Below are positions 1 to 8,595 of a stretch of 28,678 bases of DNA, in pieces. A model generated the notes under the pieces. That model ran no database searches, was not told the origin of the DNA, and saw only the letters and a program-made list of their open reading frames with translations. Origin of the DNA: Clostridium sp. CAG:964 (GTDB taxonomy: Bacteria > Bacillota > Clostridia > Oscillospirales > Acutalibacteraceae); contig FR891344.1 of NCBI GenBank assembly GCA_000435335.1, positions 57,506 to 86,183 of the forward strand, read 5' to 3'. The position numbers were made by a program, and so were the translations under genes. The first letter of the stretch is position 1. Every line of letters starts with the position of its first letter.

Positions 1-360
1 CCCGCCGCTAAAAGACGGGAGGGGCATCCGGCAAGACAGACCTTTCAGGCACTTCGCATAGCCGTAAACGGTGAGCTTGACCGCTTGGAGGAGGGCTTGC
101 AGGGAGGCTTTGAATTGTTGAAGCCGGGCGGCAGAATGGCGGTAATAACCTTTCATTCATTAGAGGACAGAATAGTTAAAAGAGCAATGGCAAAATGGTG
201 TACAGGCTGTACCTGCCCAAAGGATTTTCCGGTTTGCGTATGCGGAAACAAGCCTAAGGCAGAGCTTGCTCTGCGAAAGCCGGCAGAAGCATCGGAAAAA
301 GAGTTAAGTGAAAATCCTCGTGCCAGAAGTGCCAGATTAAGAGCGGTAACTAAGCTGTAA
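1..360 (+). CDS. rsmH: 16S rRNA m4C1402 methyltransferase RsmH, 3' end (5' truncated by window edge)
   Basis: The frame ending in TAA at 358-360 is open from base 1, so this is the last 119 codons of a longer gene. The visible part starts with the stretch HPARQTFQALRIAVN, then FELLKPGGRMAVITFHSLED, a Cys-rich segment with CTCPKDFPVCVCG, and NPRARSARLRAV near the C-terminus. All are hallmarks of the C-terminal half of RsmH (MraW), the SAM-dependent enzyme that N4-methylates C1402 of 16S rRNA in the ribosomal P site. rsmH usually opens the dcw cluster, and here the next genes are ftsL-like, PBP and mraY, which fits. An ATG at 85 lies inside the gene and is not the start. Family assignment is certain; the N-terminal SAM-binding half is outside the window. 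Confidence 0.96.
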   Translation, partial: PAAKRREGHPARQTFQALRIAVNGELDRLEEGLQGGFELLKPGGRMAVITFHSLEDRIVKRAMAKWCTGCTCPKDFPVCVCGNKPKAELALRKPAEASEKELSENPRARSARLRAVTKL

Positions 361-712
361 ATTGCTTATTTTTTTGTAAAAAGCCTTTGACAAATGTGTC
401 TGTATATAGTAAAATAAACTTACATTCAGTATGATGTGCCTAAATGTATCTTGTTAATATTGTTAAAAATCCCCAATTTTTAGTCAGATTATACAGAATG
501 CATAAAATTTATTTATGATGCGTTTATTATTGTCGGTTTTGCACTATCGCTTGCTGCTTTTGGTGCGGGATAGTGTACGGCATTTAGAACTGTGTATAGG
601 CAAAAGGTGTTTTAAAGATTAGTTTTACAGCGTAGTGCTGTACAGGAGTATTTATTTTAAAATTTGAAGTAGGACAAAACGCACAACAGTAATATTTTTC
701 GGGGTGATTATA
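361..712. other. 352-base spacer rsmH-ftsL: promoter and leader hairpins, no gene
   Basis: No credible coding sequence is seen in either strand. The spacer holds a near-consensus promoter (387-415) followed by about 290 bases of leader. The leader contains a 7-bp stem CACTATC/GATAGTG around 542-573 and a hairpin TACAGC-GTAGT-GCTGTA at 626-642. A ribosome binding site GGGGTGA lies at 701-707. Such a long leader in the middle of a dcw cluster suggests that ftsL and the genes after it are transcribed separately from rsmH. Confidence 0.6.
387..415 (+). promoter_or_regulatory. Sigma-A type promoter before ftsL
   Basis: TTGACA at 387-392 is separated by exactly 17 bases from TAAAAT at 410-415. The -35 is a perfect match and the -10 matches in five of six positions. 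It lies 27 bases after the rsmH stop and about 300 bases before ftsL. Confidence 0.7.
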
Positions 713-1198
713 ATGGCTTTAATTAATGAAGAAGCTTATGATATGTCTCTGTTTGAAACAGAGCTTGTTGATATAGAAGAAAAAACAGAGGACGAGGCTG
801 CAGCTGAGAAAACCAATGAGACAGAGCAAAAAAAGAAGCTCAAGAAAATAAGATTTGCTAAGTCGGCTGTCGTAGTTTCTGTTATTGTGTTTTTTCTGGG
901 ACTTATTCTTATAGGACAGGTTCGTCTTACAGAGCTTAACGACCAGATTGCCGGCGAGCAAACAAAGCTCGAGGAGCAGAAGAGCCTGTACATACAAACC
1001 CAAATGAAGGTAGAGTCTAAGTATTCTTCCGATGTTGTGGAGGAGAGTGCACAAAATCAGCTGGGTATGAGCAGAGCCGATTCTTACCAAAAGGAGTATA
1101 TCAGCTTGTCAGAGGGTGACAAGGCAGAGGTGGCGGCCTCTGGGGGAAGTAACATTTTTGAGACTATAGCAAACACAATTGCCGGTTTATGGTCTTAA
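713..1198 (+). CDS. ftsL: FtsL-like cell division protein
   Basis: A 161-residue bitopic membrane protein. Residues 1-45 are acidic then strongly basic (KKKLKKIRFAK), one membrane segment spans about residues 50-69 (VVVSVIVFFLGLILIG), and residues 72-110 are a charged, helix-forming stretch that looks like a short coiled coil. This topology and the position between rsmH and the class B PBP are those of FtsL, which with DivIB and DivIC forms the trimer that activates FtsW-PBP at the septum. Sequence conservation in FtsL is very low, so the name rests on context and topology. ATG 713 is chosen because GGGGTGA at 701-707 is well spaced before it; the GTG at 704 lies within that site. The cytoplasmic tail and the C-terminal tail (SGGSNIFETIANTIAG) are longer than in typical 100-120 residue FtsL. 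Confidence 0.75.
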   Translation: MALINEEAYDMSLFETELVDIEEKTEDEAAAEKTNETEQKKKLKKIRFAKSAVVVSVIVFFLGLILIGQVRLTELNDQIAGEQTKLEEQKSLYIQTQMKVESKYSSDVVEESAQNQLGMSRADSYQKEYISLSEGDKAEVAASGGSNIFETIANTIAGLWS

Positions 1199-1236
1199 TA
1201 TATGTTTTATGACATAAACTTATAGAGGAATAATGA

Positions 1237-1338
1237 AAGCGGTTGTAACATATGGGATTATTCTCCCTGTGATTGTAATTGGTAAATTGAGTATAGCTTT
1301 ATTCTATTTACTGCTTACTGTTACAACCCTTATTTTTT
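1237..1338 (+). terminator. Long inverted repeat with T run between ftsL and PBP gene (possible attenuator)
   Basis: GGTTGTAACA at 1241-1250 is perfectly complementary to TGTTACAACC at 1319-1328, and AAG (1237-1239) can extend the stem with CTT (1329-1331) around one bulged base. The 68-base loop contains a small GGGA/TCCC stem. A T run (TATTTTTT, 1331-1338) follows. It resembles an intrinsic terminator with an unusually long loop, so partial termination or attenuation between ftsL and the PBP is possible. Confidence 0.4.
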
Positions 1339-1375
1339 GTTAGAGAAATTTGTAGAATGATGTTTGGAGGAAGCT

Positions 1376-3628
1376 ATGGCAAATATAGGAAGCAACAGAA
1401 CTATTATCAGCAGGTCAAAAAAGTGGCTTGTTGTGTTGCTGTTGGTGGGATTTGGTCTGGCTATAGGCAGGTTGTTTTATTTTAGCATTATAAAGGGCGA
1501 CGAGCTTCAGAAAAAAGCGTACTCTCTGCAGCTAAGGGATACCACCATCTCTGCAAAGCGTGGCAGTATATATGATACAAACGGTAAAACCCTTGCACAA
1601 AGTGCTACGGTGTGGCAGGTGGTTTTGGCACCGGCGTATTTTAAAACCGATGAACAGCGTACCTATGTTGCACAAAAACTTGCCGAAATTTTAGATTTGA
1701 ATCAAAATGATGTTTATGAAAAAACAAAAGAGAACAATTATTATTCGGTTGTAAAGCGTAAGGTCGAAACAACTGAAAAGGAAAAGGTGCTTAAGCTTAG
1801 CAAGGAGCTTGCTAAGAAGTATAACCTGGGTAATGTAATAGAGCTTATTGAGGATTACAAAAGGTATTATCCTTATGGCGATTTTGCTTCAACTATTATC
1901 GGTTTTACCGGTATGGACGGAGTTGGCCGTGAGGGCATAGAGTATCAGTACGATACACAGCTTACAGGTGTTCCGGGCAGAGTTATAACTGCAAAGGATG
2001 TACACGGTACGGAAATGCCGTATAAATATGAGCAGAAAATTGACGCACAAGACGGAAATAACATTACACTTACCATAGATGAAACCATTCAGCATATAAT
2101 GGAAAAGTATTTGCAGCAGGGAATTAAGCAGCACAAGGTGCAGGACAGAGCTGTTGCAATTATGATGGAGGTAAAAACAGGAGCTATATTGGGAATGGCT
2201 GTTGAGGGCGGCTATGACCTGAACGATCCGTTTACCATAGCCGATTCAAGCACGCAAAAGGAAATAGATAAGCTTCCTAACAGCGAAAAAGAAGCGGCGG
2301 AGGTAGAGGCACTGCAAAAGCAGTGGAGAAATAAAGCGGTTGCAGACACATATTATCCGGGCTCTGTATTTAAGGTAATTACATCCTGCATGGGCTGGTC
2401 GGACGGCGTTATAACCGATTCCTCTACATATACATGTACAGGTTCTTATGTACCGTTTGAGGGTGCAGATGCAATACACTGCCACAATACCGCCGGCCAC
2501 GGTACACAAACCTATAAGCAGGCACTGAGCAATTCGTGTAACCCGGCATTTATGATGATAGGTCAGGCGGTTGGTGCAGAAAAGTTCTGGGAATATTACC
2601 AGGCCTTCGGCTTTTCGGAAAAAACAGGCATAGATTTGCCGGGCGAGCAGTCCGATATATTCTTTGGCGACGGCAGTGGTAAAATGCAGCCTATGGACTT
2701 GGCGGTTGCTTCCTTTGGCCAAAACTTTGCCATTACACCTATTCAAATGGTTACGGCTATTGCTTCTGTAGGCAACGGCGGCAAGCTGATGCAGCCTTAC
2801 ATAGTAAAGGAAATAACAGATTCCGACGGAAATGTTGTTGAAAGCAAAACACCTATTGTAAAGCGTCAGGTGGTTTCGGAAGAGGTTACCAAAAAGGTAA
2901 TTGACGCAATGGAAGAAAATGCAACAAACGGTTCAGCTAAAAACGGATATGTTGCCGGCTACAAGGTAGCAGGAAAAACAGGTACTTCTGAAAAGAAAAT
3001 ATACCATAACGATGGCAGTCAGGAATATATTGCCTCCTTCTGTGGCTTTGCACCGGCTGACGATCCGCAGGTTTGCCTGCTTGTTTATTTTGATGATCCG
3101 GTTGGCGACAGCTACTACGGCAGTGCGGTTGCTGCTCCTGTATTTGCCAATATTATGAGTGAGGTTCTTCCTTACCTGAATGTAGAGGCCGAATATACAG
3201 AAGAGGAAATTGCACAAATGGATACCACAGCCGAAAATTATGTAGGCAAGTCAATTTCCGAGGCCGAAAGCCTTGTAAGCTCAGGCGGTTTTACTCCTGT
3301 TGTTATGGGCAGCGGCGATACTGTTATTTCACAGGTTCCTACAGCACAGTCAAGGCTTCCTCAGCAGGGTACGGTAGTGCTTTATACCGATGAGGAAAGT
3401 ATGAACGATGATGTTGTCGAGGTGCCTGACCTAACGAATATGACTGTAGCACAGGCAAACAGTACTGCGGCTATGTACAATTTGAATATAAGCGTGGTAG
3501 GCTCCAACGCAGACGGTGAGGGTATATCCTATTCACAGGGAATTAAAGCAGGCTCAAAGGTTAAGTCGGGTACGGTTATATCGGTAAACTTTGAGCAGGA
3601 TAGTAATTATGGCAGCGGTGTAATGTAA
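1376..3628 (+). CDS. spoVD: Class B penicillin-binding protein with two PASTA domains (SpoVD/PBP2x type)
   Basis: A 750-residue septal transpeptidase that crosslinks the glycan made by its partner FtsW/SpoVE. Order of parts: short cytoplasmic tail, one membrane anchor (about residues 17-38), dimerisation domain with RGSIYDTNG, then the transpeptidase domain. The active-site motifs are complete: SVFK with nucleophile Ser330 (YYPGSVFK), SCN at 387-389 (LSNSCNPAFM) and KTGT at 534-537 (VAGKTGTSE). Two PASTA repeats follow at about 619-672 and 680-741. Start ATG 1376 has GGAGG at 1366-1370; the TTG at 1364 overlaps that site. PASTA-bearing class B PBPs are SpoVD (sporulation) or PBP2x/2b (vegetative) in Firmicutes. 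With only one such gene here beside one ftsW, it may serve vegetative division, so the symbol is tentative. Confidence 0.93.
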   Translation: MANIGSNRTIISRSKKWLVVLLLVGFGLAIGRLFYFSIIKGDELQKKAYSLQLRDTTISAKRGSIYDTNGKTLAQSATVWQVVLAPAYFKTDEQRTYVAQKLAEILDLNQNDVYEKTKENNYYSVVKRKVETTEKEKVLKLSKELAKKYNLGNVIELIEDYKRYYPYGDFASTIIGFTGMDGVGREGIEYQYDTQLTGVPGRVITAKDVHGTEMPYKYEQKIDAQDGNNITLTIDETIQHIMEKYLQQGIKQHKVQDRAVAIMMEVKTGAILGMAVEGGYDLNDPFTIADSSTQKEIDKLPNSEKEAAEVEALQKQWRNKAVADTYYPGSVFKVITSCMGWSDGVITDSSTYTCTGSYVPFEGADAIHCHNTAGHGTQTYKQALSNSCNPAFMMIGQAVGAEKFWEYYQAFGFSEKTGIDLPGEQSDIFFGDGSGKMQPMDLAVASFGQNFAITPIQMVTAIASVGNGGKLMQPYIVKEITDSDGNVVESKTPIVKRQVVSEEVTKKVIDAMEENATNGSAKNGYVAGYKVAGKTGTSEKKIYHNDGSQEYIASFCGFAPADDPQVCLLVYFDDPVGDSYYGSAVAAPVFANIMSEVLPYLNVEAEYTEEEIAQMDTTAENYVGKSISEAESLVSSGGFTPVVMGSGDTVISQVPTAQSRLPQQGTVVLYTDEESMNDDVVEVPDLTNMTVAQANSTAAMYNLNISVVGSNADGEGISYSQGIKAGSKVKSGTVISVNFEQDSNYGSGVM

Positions 3629-3701
3629 AAGCGTTAAAGCTGACAGCTTATACATTGGTGCTTGTATTAAACAAATAAATGCAAAGTCTTGGAGGTACAA
3701 A

Positions 3702-4715
3702 ATGAGTAATATATTGATAATCGTTGCGGCAGTGGCGGCATTCGTAATATCATCGGTAATTGGTAAATTCCTTATTCCGGAGCTGCACAGGATTAAGTTT
3801 GGTCAGCCAATCAGAGATGAGGGACCAAAGTGGCATCAGAAAAAGTCAGGCACACCTACTATGGGTGGAATAATGTTTATAGTAGCGGCAGTGCTGGTTT
3901 CGGTAATATGCTATGCAGTGCTGTCAATAATTGAGCCGGGTGGCAGAGATTTTCAGGATCATTTAAAATTCTATGCCGGAATAGTTATGGCTGTTTTGTT
4001 CGGTGTTATAGGCTTTATAGACGATTATATTAAGGTTGTAAAAAAGCATAACCAGGGTCTTACAGAAAAGCAAAAGCTTGTACTGCAGTTTTTGGTAGCT
4101 ATTGCGTATGTGTTCACACTTATTATCGGCGGATGCTCCTCAAAGACAGTTATTCCTTTTGCCGGAACAATAGACTTAGGAGTGTTCTACTGGATTATTT
4201 CAGTTGTGCTTATTGTAGGCTTTGTAAATGCTACAAATCTTACTGACGGTCTTGACGGCCTAGACGGTTCGGTTACATTTTTTGCTTCCTTGGCGTTTAT
4301 GATTATTGCGGGCTTTGTAGTTGACAACGGTATGTCTGTTATGTCAGCCTCACTTGCAGGAGCCTGCCTGGGCTTTTTACTTTGGAATTTTTATCCGGCT
4401 AAGGTGTTTATGGGTGATACAGGCTCGCTGTTTTTAGGCGGATTTTTGTGTGCTATTGCCTATGGTATAAATATGCCGATATTAATTATTCCTATAGGAC
4501 TAATATATATAGTTGAAATGTTTTCGGTTATTTTGCAGGTTGCTTATTTTAAGCTGACACATGGCAAAAGATTATTTAAAATGAGTCCCATACATCACCA
4601 CTTTGAAATGTGTGGTTGGTCAGAGGTTAAAATTGTTGTTGTATTCAGCATTATAACTGCAATTATGGGTGCTTTAACATTCTGGGCTGTATGGCTCACA
4701 TACACAGCTGTGTAA
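3702..4715 (+). CDS. mraY: Phospho-N-acetylmuramoyl-pentapeptide transferase MraY
   Basis: A polytopic membrane enzyme of 337 residues that transfers phospho-MurNAc-pentapeptide from UDP to undecaprenyl phosphate, giving lipid I on the inner face of the membrane. Visible family motifs are DDY at 107-109 (IGFIDDYIKVVKKHNQGL), NLTDGLDG at 179-186, FMGDTGS at 236-242 and the HHHFE loop at 298-302, with about ten hydrophobic segments between them. The start ATG at 3702 has GGAGG eleven bases upstream. It is slightly longer than the common 320-325 residues, mainly in a hydrophilic loop near residues 75-90. It lies between the PBP and ftsW genes; murD, which often follows mraY, is missing here and is found at 22763-24157. 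Confidence 0.97.
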   Translation: MSNILIIVAAVAAFVISSVIGKFLIPELHRIKFGQPIRDEGPKWHQKKSGTPTMGGIMFIVAAVLVSVICYAVLSIIEPGGRDFQDHLKFYAGIVMAVLFGVIGFIDDYIKVVKKHNQGLTEKQKLVLQFLVAIAYVFTLIIGGCSSKTVIPFAGTIDLGVFYWIISVVLIVGFVNATNLTDGLDGLDGSVTFFASLAFMIIAGFVVDNGMSVMSASLAGACLGFLLWNFYPAKVFMGDTGSLFLGGFLCAIAYGINMPILIIPIGLIYIVEMFSVILQVAYFKLTHGKRLFKMSPIHHHFEMCGWSEVKIVVVFSIITAIMGALTFWAVWLTYTAV

Positions 4716-4737
4716 TACGAAATTTGGTGGTGAAGTA

Positions 4738-6015
4738 ATGGATAGCCTAAGATATATATCTAATGAACGAATAAAAAATTATCAAGAGTCTATTCAAAGG
4801 GCTGAAAGAGAAGCAGCTGTGAGAAAAAGAAGAAGTGAAAAAAGCTCTGACAGCGACAGTGGAGGCGGCAGAAAAAAAGGGCATTTTTACCGCTTTTTCA
4901 GTCAACAAAACGGTATGGATATGCCTTTCTTTTTCTTGATAATTATATTGCTTGTTATAGGCTTGGTTATGATGTTTTCGGCTTCATATGCGTTTGCCTA
5001 CTACACAATGGGTGACAGCTACTATTATTTGACAAGGCAGGCCATATTTGCCGGCATAGGTATAGTGGTTATGCTGTTTTTTTCAAGAGTTAATTATCAT
5101 ATTCTTCGCAAGTATACATATATTATATTGGGAATTGCTTTTATCTTAGCTTTTTTAGTTCTGTTTTTGCCGCCTATTAATAATGTTCACAGGTGGATCG
5201 GCGTTGGTGCATTCACCATTCAGGCGTCAGAAATATTAAAATTTGCTATTGTGCTGTTTTATGCACAATGGGCAGTAGTACATTATGGCAAAATGGATAC
5301 CTTTGTTTCAGGTGTGGTTCCGGCCATGATTATCGGGGGAATTTCAATAATCCTTTTGTTTTTTGAGCCTCATTATTCCGCAATAGTTATAATGACATTG
5401 CTGTTAGCAATAATGATGTGGATTTCAGGCGTAAAGGTACGATGGTTTGTTATAGGTGTCGGTGTGGTAGTTGCGGCTTTCTTTATAATGCAGGTAACCG
5501 GTATGCTAAAGTACGCTATGGAGCGTTTGGATGGCTGGGGTATGGCACTGGAGGAGAATCTGTCCTCAGAAATGCAGACAACCGTTTGGCAAACAATGAA
5601 CTCTCTGTACGCTATAGGCTCTGGCGGACTTACCGGACTGGGACTGGGACAGTCAAGAGAAAAGTATTTGTATCTTCCTGAGCCACAAAACGACTTTGTG
5701 TTTTCTATAGTTATTGAGGAGATCGGCTTAATCGGCGGTATTATAATACTTGCTATATTTGCTTTGCTTGTATGGCGTGGAATAATGATTTCGCTGCGTG
5801 CGAAAGACCGCTTCGGCATGCTGCTGGGTGTAGGTTTGGTGTCACAGATAGGCTTGCAGGTTGTTCTGAATATCCTTGTTATTACCGACACACTGCCTAA
5901 TACGGGTATCAGCTTGCCGTTCTTTAGCTACGGAGGCAGCTCGCTTATAATGTTGTTGGCCCAGATGGGTATAGTTCTGTCAATATCGAGAAATTCTAAT
6001 ATAAATAAAACATAA
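4738..6015 (+). CDS. ftsW: SEDS peptidoglycan glycosyltransferase FtsW/SpoVE
   Basis: A 425-residue SEDS-family protein with about ten membrane segments, the glycan polymerase that pairs with the class B PBP. C-terminal signatures are clear: PEPQNDFVFSIVIEEIGLIG and NTGISLPFFSYGGSSL. The first about 60 residues are a basic, Ser- and Arg-rich cytoplasmic tail (REAAVRKRRSEKSSD...GGGRKKG), longer than in most FtsW proteins. The first membrane segment begins near residue 62. The start ATG 4738 has GGTGG just upstream and follows the mraY stop by 22 bases, so the two are probably cotranscribed. SpoVE and FtsW cannot be told apart by sequence alone; position in the dcw cluster suits either. Confidence 0.93.
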   Translation: MDSLRYISNERIKNYQESIQRAEREAAVRKRRSEKSSDSDSGGGRKKGHFYRFFSQQNGMDMPFFFLIIILLVIGLVMMFSASYAFAYYTMGDSYYYLTRQAIFAGIGIVVMLFFSRVNYHILRKYTYIILGIAFILAFLVLFLPPINNVHRWIGVGAFTIQASEILKFAIVLFYAQWAVVHYGKMDTFVSGVVPAMIIGGISIILLFFEPHYSAIVIMTLLLAIMMWISGVKVRWFVIGVGVVVAAFFIMQVTGMLKYAMERLDGWGMALEENLSSEMQTTVWQTMNSLYAIGSGGLTGLGLGQSREKYLYLPEPQNDFVFSIVIEEIGLIGGIIILAIFALLVWRGIMISLRAKDRFGMLLGVGLVSQIGLQVVLNILVITDTLPNTGISLPFFSYGGSSLIMLLAQMGIVLSISRNSNINKT

Positions 6016-6036
6016 ATATAAAACGGGGGATACATT

Positions 6037-7155
6037 ATGAAAATTTTGCTTGCAGGCGGTGGCACAGCAGGACATATTAATCCGGCTTTAGCTATTGCAG
6101 GAACGGTTAGAGATAAAATTCCAAGCTCTGAAATTTTATATGTAGGTGCAAAGGGCGGTATGGAAGAGAAGCTTGTACCACAGGCAGGCTATGAATTTAA
6201 AAGCATAAAAATAAGCGGATTTAAAAGAAGCTTTTCTCCGTCCGCAATAGCTCATAATATTGCTACAGCCAAGCGTGCCGTTACCTCAAGTATGGAGGCA
6301 AAAAAAATAATTAAGGCTTTTAAGCCCGATATATGCATAGGTACAGGCGGTTATGTAAGCGGCCCTGTTTTAAGAACGGCAGCCAAAATGGGCATACCTA
6401 CCCTTATACATGAGCAAAATGCTTTTCCGGGTGTTACCAATAAAATGCTTGCCAAAAGTGCAAAGGTTGTTATGCTTGCCAATCCTGACGCAAAAGACAG
6501 AATGGACGCCAAGTGCAACTTTGTGGTTACCGGTAACCCTGTAAGAAAAGAAATTATTACCGCAGACAAGGCAAAGTGCAGAGCTCAAATGAACCTTGAC
6601 GACCGTCCTGTTATACTGTCGTTTGGCGGCAGCCTGGGAGCAAGAAGGATTAACGAGGCAGTTGCCGACTATATTGCAAGAAGCGGCAAGGATAAGAAAT
6701 ACCAAATTATCCACGCATATGGCAGGTATGGCAAGTGGTTTCCTGACCTGCTAAAGGAAAAGGGCTGCAATATTGAAGAATGTGACAATTTGGATATAAG
6801 GGAGTTTATAAATGATATGCCGGTTTGTCTGGCGGCGGCAGACCTTGTTATTTGTCGTGCCGGTGCTATGACAATAAGCGAGCTGCAGGCACAGGGTAAG
6901 CTGGCTGTGCTTATCCCTTCGCCAAATGTTGCAGAAAATCACCAGTATCACAATGCAATGTCACTTGTAAATGCAAATGCGGCAAGAATAATTGAGGAAA
7001 AAGACCTTACACCGGAAAAGCTTACAGAGACTGTAGACGAAATGGTAAAGGATCCTCAAAGGCTAAATGAATATGCCGAAAATGCAAAAAAGACGGCAAT
7101 TTTGGATTCTAACGAAAGAATTTTATCCATAATTAAAAAATTTGTTAAATTATAA
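6037..7155 (+). CDS. murG: UDP-GlcNAc:lipid I GlcNAc transferase MurG
   Basis: A GT28 glycosyltransferase of 372 residues that adds GlcNAc to lipid I to make lipid II at the cytoplasmic membrane face. It shows the N-terminal glycine-rich loop GGGTAGH (7-13), HEQNAFPG (125-132), the second-domain loop SFGGSLGA (195-202), and the nucleotide-sugar binding region CRAGAMTISELQAQGK followed by PSPNVAENHQYHNA. In most MurG sequences the corresponding loop ends in a similar N-H-Q stretch, so the donor site seems intact. The gene starts 21 bases after ftsW behind ACGGGGGA. The substrate order MraY, MurG, FtsW is reflected directly in gene order. Confidence 0.97.
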   Translation: MKILLAGGGTAGHINPALAIAGTVRDKIPSSEILYVGAKGGMEEKLVPQAGYEFKSIKISGFKRSFSPSAIAHNIATAKRAVTSSMEAKKIIKAFKPDICIGTGGYVSGPVLRTAAKMGIPTLIHEQNAFPGVTNKMLAKSAKVVMLANPDAKDRMDAKCNFVVTGNPVRKEIITADKAKCRAQMNLDDRPVILSFGGSLGARRINEAVADYIARSGKDKKYQIIHAYGRYGKWFPDLLKEKGCNIEECDNLDIREFINDMPVCLAAADLVICRAGAMTISELQAQGKLAVLIPSPNVAENHQYHNAMSLVNANAARIIEEKDLTPEKLTETVDEMVKDPQRLNEYAENAKKTAILDSNERILSIIKKFVKL

Positions 7156-7156
7156 A

Positions 7157-7250
7157 CACCTGTACAGGCTTTTGTACATAGAATATTACATAAAGCCTTT
7201 AGGTGCAGATATAATTAAGGCAGTGTTGTAGTTAAGCCTGCAATACTGCC
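7157..7250 (+). other. Two hairpins with a competing alternative fold between murG and murA
   Basis: Stem 1 pairs CACCT (7157-7161) with AGGTG (7201-7205) and AGGCTTT (7166-7172) with AAAGCCT (7192-7198). A competing hairpin TGTACA-GGCTTT-TGTACA (7161-7178) uses part of the same bases. Stem 2 pairs GGCAGTGTTG (7219-7228) with CAATACTGCC (7241-7250), with one G-T wobble. There is no T run, so this is not a standard terminator. Confidence 0.45.
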
Positions 7251-7317
7251 TCAATACGCTTACAAGCTGTGTATCCTGCTGCCATTGGCTTATGCTTATG
7301 CAGAAGGGGTGTAGAGC

Positions 7318-8571
7318 TTGGCAGAGTATGTTGTTAACGGTGGTCATAGATTAAATGGCTGTATTGATATTCAGGGGGCTAAAAACAGTGCCTTGCCGAT
7401 ATTGGCAGCCGCAATATTATGTAAAGACCAGGTTGTGCTGCACAATTGCCCAAATCTTTCAGATGTAGCTACCTCCATAAAAATACTTAGGTATTTGGGG
7501 TGTACAGTATGCTGTGAGGGTTCAACAGTTGTTATTGACAGTAAAGGAATGTACAGGTGTGACATTCCAACAGAGTTAATGCGTGAAATGCGTTCTTCCA
7601 TTGTGTTTTTAGGTGCTGTATTGGGCAGATTTAGGCAAGCTCAAATGTCACTGCCCGGTGGCTGCGAGATAGGCCCCAGACCTATAGACCTGCACCTGTC
7701 ATCTTTAAGACAGATGGGTGTGGAAATTGACGAAAATCACGGCTTGTTGGATTGTAAAATTTCGGGAGCATTGCAGTCGGCCGATATTACCCTTTCTTTC
7801 CCAAGTGTGGGAGCAACAGAAAATATAATGCTTGCGGCAGTATGCTCAAGGGGCGTTACAACTATTACCAACGCCGCAAGAGAGCCGGAAATAAGCGACC
7901 TTGCTGATTTTTTAAACAGCTGCGGTGCTAAAATAACCGGCACAGGTGAAACAACAATTTACATTGAAGGCGTAAAAGCCCTTGGCGGCACACAGCATAT
8001 AATTATACCTGACAGAATTGTTGCCTCTACTTATATGGCTTGTACCGCTGTTTGCGGAGGTAAGCTGTTTTTAAAAGGGGCATTGCAGTCCCACCTGGGC
8101 AGCGTTAATACAGTTTTTGAGCAGTGCGGTTGTTTGGTAGACTGTATGCCGGAGGGGATTTACATATCGTCAAATAAAAATTTAAAAAAGGCACGGCTTG
8201 TTCGTACAATGCCGTATCCCGGCTTCCCTACAGACGCACAGGCCCCTGTTATGGCAATGTGTTGCTTTGCCGATGGAACATCTGTTTTTGTGGAAAATAT
8301 GTTTGAAAGCCGCTATAAGCATGTTGATGAGCTTTGCAGAATGGGTGCGGCTATATATGTGCATGACAAGGTGGCAGTTGTAGAGGGCAGCAAAAAGCTG
8401 TACGGCACTACTGTAAATACTCAAGACCTGCGTGGCGGTGCAGCCCTTGTAGTTGCGGCATTGGGTGCAGAGGGTACCACCTGTATTAAGGGAATAAATC
8501 ACATTGACAGAGGCTATGAAAATTTGGAAGTGCTTCTTAGCGATGCAGGTGCTGACATTAAGAGAATTTAA
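7318..8571 (+). CDS. murA: UDP-GlcNAc 1-carboxyvinyltransferase MurA
   Basis: The first committed enzyme of peptidoglycan precursor synthesis, transferring enolpyruvate from PEP to UDP-GlcNAc in the cytoplasm. At 417 residues it has the normal family length. The catalytic residues are visible: Lys22 (QGAKNSALP), Cys116 in PGGCEIGPRPIDLHLSS (the fosfomycin-target Cys), and Asp306 in FPTDAQAP. The Cys form predicts fosfomycin sensitivity of this copy. The start is TTG 7318, supported by AGAAGGGGTG just upstream and by the protein beginning LAEYVVNGG, the usual MurA N-terminus. The leader of 162 bases after murG holds two hairpins. Many Firmicutes carry a second MurA copy elsewhere; none is seen here. 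Confidence 0.97.
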   Translation: MAEYVVNGGHRLNGCIDIQGAKNSALPILAAAILCKDQVVLHNCPNLSDVATSIKILRYLGCTVCCEGSTVVIDSKGMYRCDIPTELMREMRSSIVFLGAVLGRFRQAQMSLPGGCEIGPRPIDLHLSSLRQMGVEIDENHGLLDCKISGALQSADITLSFPSVGATENIMLAAVCSRGVTTITNAAREPEISDLADFLNSCGAKITGTGETTIYIEGVKALGGTQHIIIPDRIVASTYMACTAVCGGKLFLKGALQSHLGSVNTVFEQCGCLVDCMPEGIYISSNKNLKKARLVRTMPYPGFPTDAQAPVMAMCCFADGTSVFVENMFESRYKHVDELCRMGAAIYVHDKVAVVEGSKKLYGTTVNTQDLRGGAALVVAALGAEGTTCIKGINHIDRGYENLEVLLSDAGADIKRI

Positions 8572-8595
8572 GCTCATATAGTGAGGAAAATTGAT

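Noticed and set aside
1237..1338. A small inverted-repeat transposable element
   Set aside because: No target-site duplication flanks it and no second copy is visible in the window, so the terminator-like reading is preferred.
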